A stretch of DNA of 64,000 bases, from contig NZ_JOAX01000002.1 of the NCBI RefSeq assembly GCF_000720485.1, positions 402,931-466,930 on the forward strand. Direction: 5' to 3'. The position numbers were made by a program, and so were the translations under genes. The stretch is from Streptomyces ochraceiscleroticus. Lineage in GTDB: Bacteria > Actinomycetota > Actinomycetes > Streptomycetales > Streptomycetaceae. Below are positions 61,816 to 64,000 of this stretch, in pieces. Every line of letters starts with the position of its first letter. The stretch's first letter is position 1. The notes under the pieces were generated by a model. It did not search any database and had not been told where the DNA came from. It was given only the letters and a program-made list of their open reading frames with translations.

Positions 61816-61825
61816 AACATAGAGG
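61816..61825. promoter_or_regulatory. Shared operator, copy 4 (histidine-kinase gene)
   Basis: AACATAGAGG within AAACATAGAGGTTGTTCGC, identical over 19 bp to copy 2. It lies 52-61 bp upstream of the kinase ATG and just after a run of seven T. Confidence 0.75.
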
Positions 61826-61876
61826 TTGTTCGCATTGTTTCGCGAGCGTTCAACCCGTCGTGCAAGAGGAGTAGCC

Positions 61877-62971
61877 ATGACCGCCGCCTCCACCCTGCTG
61901 GCGGACGTCTTCACCCATGCCCTCACGGAGGGCCTCAGCCGCGCGTCCGCCCCGCGCGTGCGCCCGGTCGCCGCCGTGCCCGACGACGTCGGTGCCGTAC
62001 GCGACGACATCGGCGCCCCGCGCCGGGCGCCCCGGCGCGGCGGTCCGGCGCCGGACCCCGTCGACGCCGCACTGCACCGCTTCACCGGACTGCTGGGATC
62101 CCGCTCGGCCCAGTTGCCCGGGGGACAGCCCGACGAGGAGGAGGCCCGGTACCTGCGGGAACTGGCCCGGCACGCGCTCGGCCGGACCGCGAGCCGGGCC
62201 GCCGCGCCTGCCGTCACCGGTCGCCCCGCCCCCGATCAACTGCTCGCCGCCGCCATGCTGTTGACCGAATGTCTCCTCCTGCAAGGGCTGGACGCGGGTG
62301 CGGTGCTCCCCCTCCTGTGCGCCGTCCGGGAAACCTTCGCCGCGGCCGCGGGCCCGCACCCGCGGGCCGTCGACGCCTGGCAGGGCCGCCGGACGCTCGC
62401 CCGGGACGTCCACGACCGCGTCGCCACCCCGCTGGCCGCCGCCCTGGACAGGCTCGGCGCGGAAGCCGGTACCGTACGCGCCTCCGAGCAACTGACGGCG
62501 GCGCGCGACCTGTTGGCGCAGGCCGCCGAGAGCAGCCGCGGCATCGTGGCCGGGCTGCACGAGCGCACACCGGTGCCCCGCCTGCGCGAATCCCTCGAGG
62601 AGTTCCTGCGCGGCCTGCCCGAGGGGCCGGAGGTGCGCTGGCACCAGTCCGGGGACGAGACCACCCTGCCCGAACTCTTCCGGCGCGAACTGCTGCTCGT
62701 CCTGCGGGAGGCGGTGCTCAACGCCCGTACCCACGCCGGGGCGGAGACGGTGTCCGTCACCGTCCGGACGACCCGCAGATGGGCCCACGCCCAGGTCTGT
62801 GACGACGGACGGGGCTTCGACGTCGCGCACACGCTCTCCGCGCGGCCCGCGTACGGCCTGCGGGCCATGTCCGAGCGCATCGAATCGGTGGGCGGGCGGC
62901 TGGCCGTCACCAGCCGCGCCGGCGACGGCACCCGTGTCGACGTCCACCTGCCCCGTTACCAGGCCGGCTGA
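61877..62971 (+). CDS. Soluble histidine kinase of the butyrolactone cluster
   Basis: A 364-aa kinase with no transmembrane helix. The N-terminal 165 residues match no sensor domain I know. The HisKA_3-like helix is GRRTLARDVHDRVATPLAAAL with His179. The HATPase has LREAVLNARTHAGAE, VCDDGRGFDV and YGLRAMSERIESVGG. AGAGGAG precedes the ATG. It forms an operon with the next gene (26-nt gap) and starts 52 bp after shared operator copy 4, so its expression should follow the butyrolactone. Confidence 0.83.
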   Translation: MTAASTLLADVFTHALTEGLSRASAPRVRPVAAVPDDVGAVRDDIGAPRRAPRRGGPAPDPVDAALHRFTGLLGSRSAQLPGGQPDEEEARYLRELARHALGRTASRAAAPAVTGRPAPDQLLAAAMLLTECLLLQGLDAGAVLPLLCAVRETFAAAAGPHPRAVDAWQGRRTLARDVHDRVATPLAAALDRLGAEAGTVRASEQLTAARDLLAQAAESSRGIVAGLHERTPVPRLRESLEEFLRGLPEGPEVRWHQSGDETTLPELFRRELLLVLREAVLNARTHAGAETVSVTVRTTRRWAHAQVCDDGRGFDVAHTLSARPAYGLRAMSERIESVGGRLAVTSRAGDGTRVDVHLPRYQAG

Positions 62972-62997
62972 CCGCCGAAAGAGAAGGGGAAACGATC

Positions 62998-63699
62998 ATG
63001 CCACGTATCACCGCCGTCATCGCCAGCGAGAACGCCCTGCTGCGCGACGCCCTCACCGCGCTGCTGCACGCACAGCCCGGCATCCGCCTCCTCGGCCAGG
63101 CCACCGGCGAGCACGAGGCCCTGCGCAAGGCCGTCGCACTCCGCCCCCAAGTGATCCTCCTGGAGCCCTGGTCGGCGCCGGGCAGCACCGTACGCACCGT
63201 GCGTTCCCTGCGCCGGCTGGCGCCCGAGACCGCCGTACTGGCCCTGCCGGGCGGCAGCACGCGGGCCGACCACCACGCCCTGCGCGCCGCCGGGGTGCAC
63301 GGCTACCTGCCGCGGCATGCCGGACGGGAGGCGCTGCTCGCCGCGCTCGGCGCGCTGTTCCCCGCGGCGGTGCAGGGCACCGGGCACGTACCGTACGCCG
63401 CCCTGTCCCGGCGCGAGCGGGAGGTGCTCAGCGGAGCGGCGGCCGCCATGACCAACCAGCAGATAGCCCGCGGACTGGGCATCACCACCGGAACCGTCAA
63501 GCGGCACCTGCACACCACCTTCCGCAAACTGGACGCCGTCTCCCGGCTCGACGCGGTGGCCAAGGCGCTCGCCGCCGGACTGATCAGCGCGCCGGGCCCG
63601 GCCCGGCCGCTGGAGCCCGACGGCCCGTCGGGTCCGGCCGCGCCACCGGAGCCGTCCGGTGGCGCGGCCGACGGGCAGTGGGCGGTCCGGGCGGCGTGA
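62998..63699 (+). CDS. Response regulator with an atypical receiver (Asp to Glu), NarL/LuxR type
   Basis: A 233-aa protein. The receiver (about 1-115) starts ITAVIASENALLRDAL, where typical proteins have an Asp pair at the Ser-Glu position. The phospho-acceptor site reads VILLEPWSAPG with Glu56 for Asp. The LuxR helix-turn-helix (about 138-200) is intact: LSRREREVLSGAAAAMTNQQIARGLGITTGTVKRHLHTTFRKLD. The C-terminus is Pro/Gly-rich. It may be constitutively active or ligand-controlled despite its neighbouring kinase. Confidence 0.83.
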   Translation: MPRITAVIASENALLRDALTALLHAQPGIRLLGQATGEHEALRKAVALRPQVILLEPWSAPGSTVRTVRSLRRLAPETAVLALPGGSTRADHHALRAAGVHGYLPRHAGREALLAALGALFPAAVQGTGHVPYAALSRREREVLSGAAAAMTNQQIARGLGITTGTVKRHLHTTFRKLDAVSRLDAVAKALAAGLISAPGPARPLEPDGPSGPAAPPEPSGGAADGQWAVRAA

Positions 63700-63903
63700 C
63701 CGGCCCTGGGCGTGCATTTGTCATTCCGCTGACATTCCCCGCGCTTTCTTGAGATCTCTGACCGAACCCTTGAAATGCAAACCTTGTGCGGGGTGCTTTC
63801 CGTGCAGAAAGGTAGGTGGCACGACCCGGTGCATTGACGTGGAACCGCTTGCCAGGAAGGCGCGGAGCACCGGTACGAGAATTCCTGTCGAGGGGGAGCT
63901 GTC

Positions 63904-64000
63904 GTGCGCAAGGTGCTCATCGCCAACCGTGGCGAAATCGCTGTCCGCGTGGCCCGGGCATGCCGGGACGCCGGGATCGGGAGCGTAGCGGTCTACGCCG
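63904..64000 (+). CDS. Acyl-CoA carboxylase biotin-carboxylase subunit (start only)
   Basis: The first 32 residues, [32 protein letters not shown], are the typical N-terminus of biotin-carboxylase subunits of acetyl/propionyl-CoA carboxylases. GGGGGAG lies just before the GTG. The gene runs off the window end. It would supply malonyl- or methylmalonyl-CoA; a link to the signalling cluster is only positional. Confidence 0.88.
   Translation, partial: MRKVLIANRGEIAVRVARACRDAGIGSVAVYA

Noticed and set aside
63700..63903. A promoter or a fifth operator copy before the carboxylase gene
   Set aside because: I found no AACATAGAGG core and no convincing promoter pair in this gap, so the carboxylase is not placed in the butyrolactone regulon.

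Overview
This is chromosomal DNA of a Streptomyces or very close relative. It is very GC-rich with GC-biased third codon positions. It carries Streptomyces marker genes: bldA tRNA-Leu(UAA), Rpf muralytic enzymes behind a ydaO-type riboswitch, an AfsA-type butyrolactone synthase with ArpA-type receptors, and a Rex site before ndh. From memory, the gene order from tamR/tam through ppc, glmU, mfd and eno to bldA matches a core segment of the S. coelicolor chromosome. I ran no alignment.

Layout. 1-3.6 kb: tamR/tam with a shared palindromic operator, a VOC protein, and a desaturase-TetR operon with a tandem operator. 3.8-11.6 kb: ppc, then on the minus strand glmU, prs, rplY, pth and a small membrane protein, plus tRNA-Gln(UUG). 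11.6-14.1 kb: an HTH/LAGLIDADG-like protein and an orphan sensor kinase. 14.2-19.3 kb: an island of polymorphic-toxin domains and SUKH immunity domains (YwqJ-type deaminase + SUKH-3; WHH nuclease fused to SUKH; Imm35/YrhB + proline-rich linker + XOO_2897-like deaminase + SUKH-4). 19.4-31 kb: LCP protein, coiled-coil protein, MFS exporter, mfd, DUF2079 protein, HNH lipoprotein, DUF4352-like protein. 31-45.6 kb: HsdM-like protein with an altered catalytic motif, Ser/Thr kinase, SurA-like lipoprotein, mazG, P450, two Rpf/LysM proteins, eno, a DivIC/FtsB-like protein, a DUF501 protein, ppx. 46-52.5 kb: ndh, cfa, and a MacB/FtsX-type ABC pair. 52.9 kb: bldA.

The last 11 kb is accessory and the most interesting part. 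A MarR regulator is coupled to an MFS exporter that carries three C-terminal beta-sandwich repeats. Next comes a gamma-butyrolactone signalling cluster: an ArpA-type receptor coupled to an epimerase-like enzyme, a transposase-derived protein that has lost two of three DDE residues, a second receptor-like TetR, an AfsA synthase, and a soluble histidine kinase paired with a response regulator whose phospho-acceptor Asp is Glu. An identical 10-bp core, AACATAGAGG, lies 30-70 bp upstream of four of these genes (first receptor, transposase-like, afsA, kinase), so they probably form one butyrolactone-controlled regulon. The window ends at the start of an acyl-CoA carboxylase biotin-carboxylase subunit.

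All calls come from reading the sequence. Family names come from recognised motifs, not database searches.
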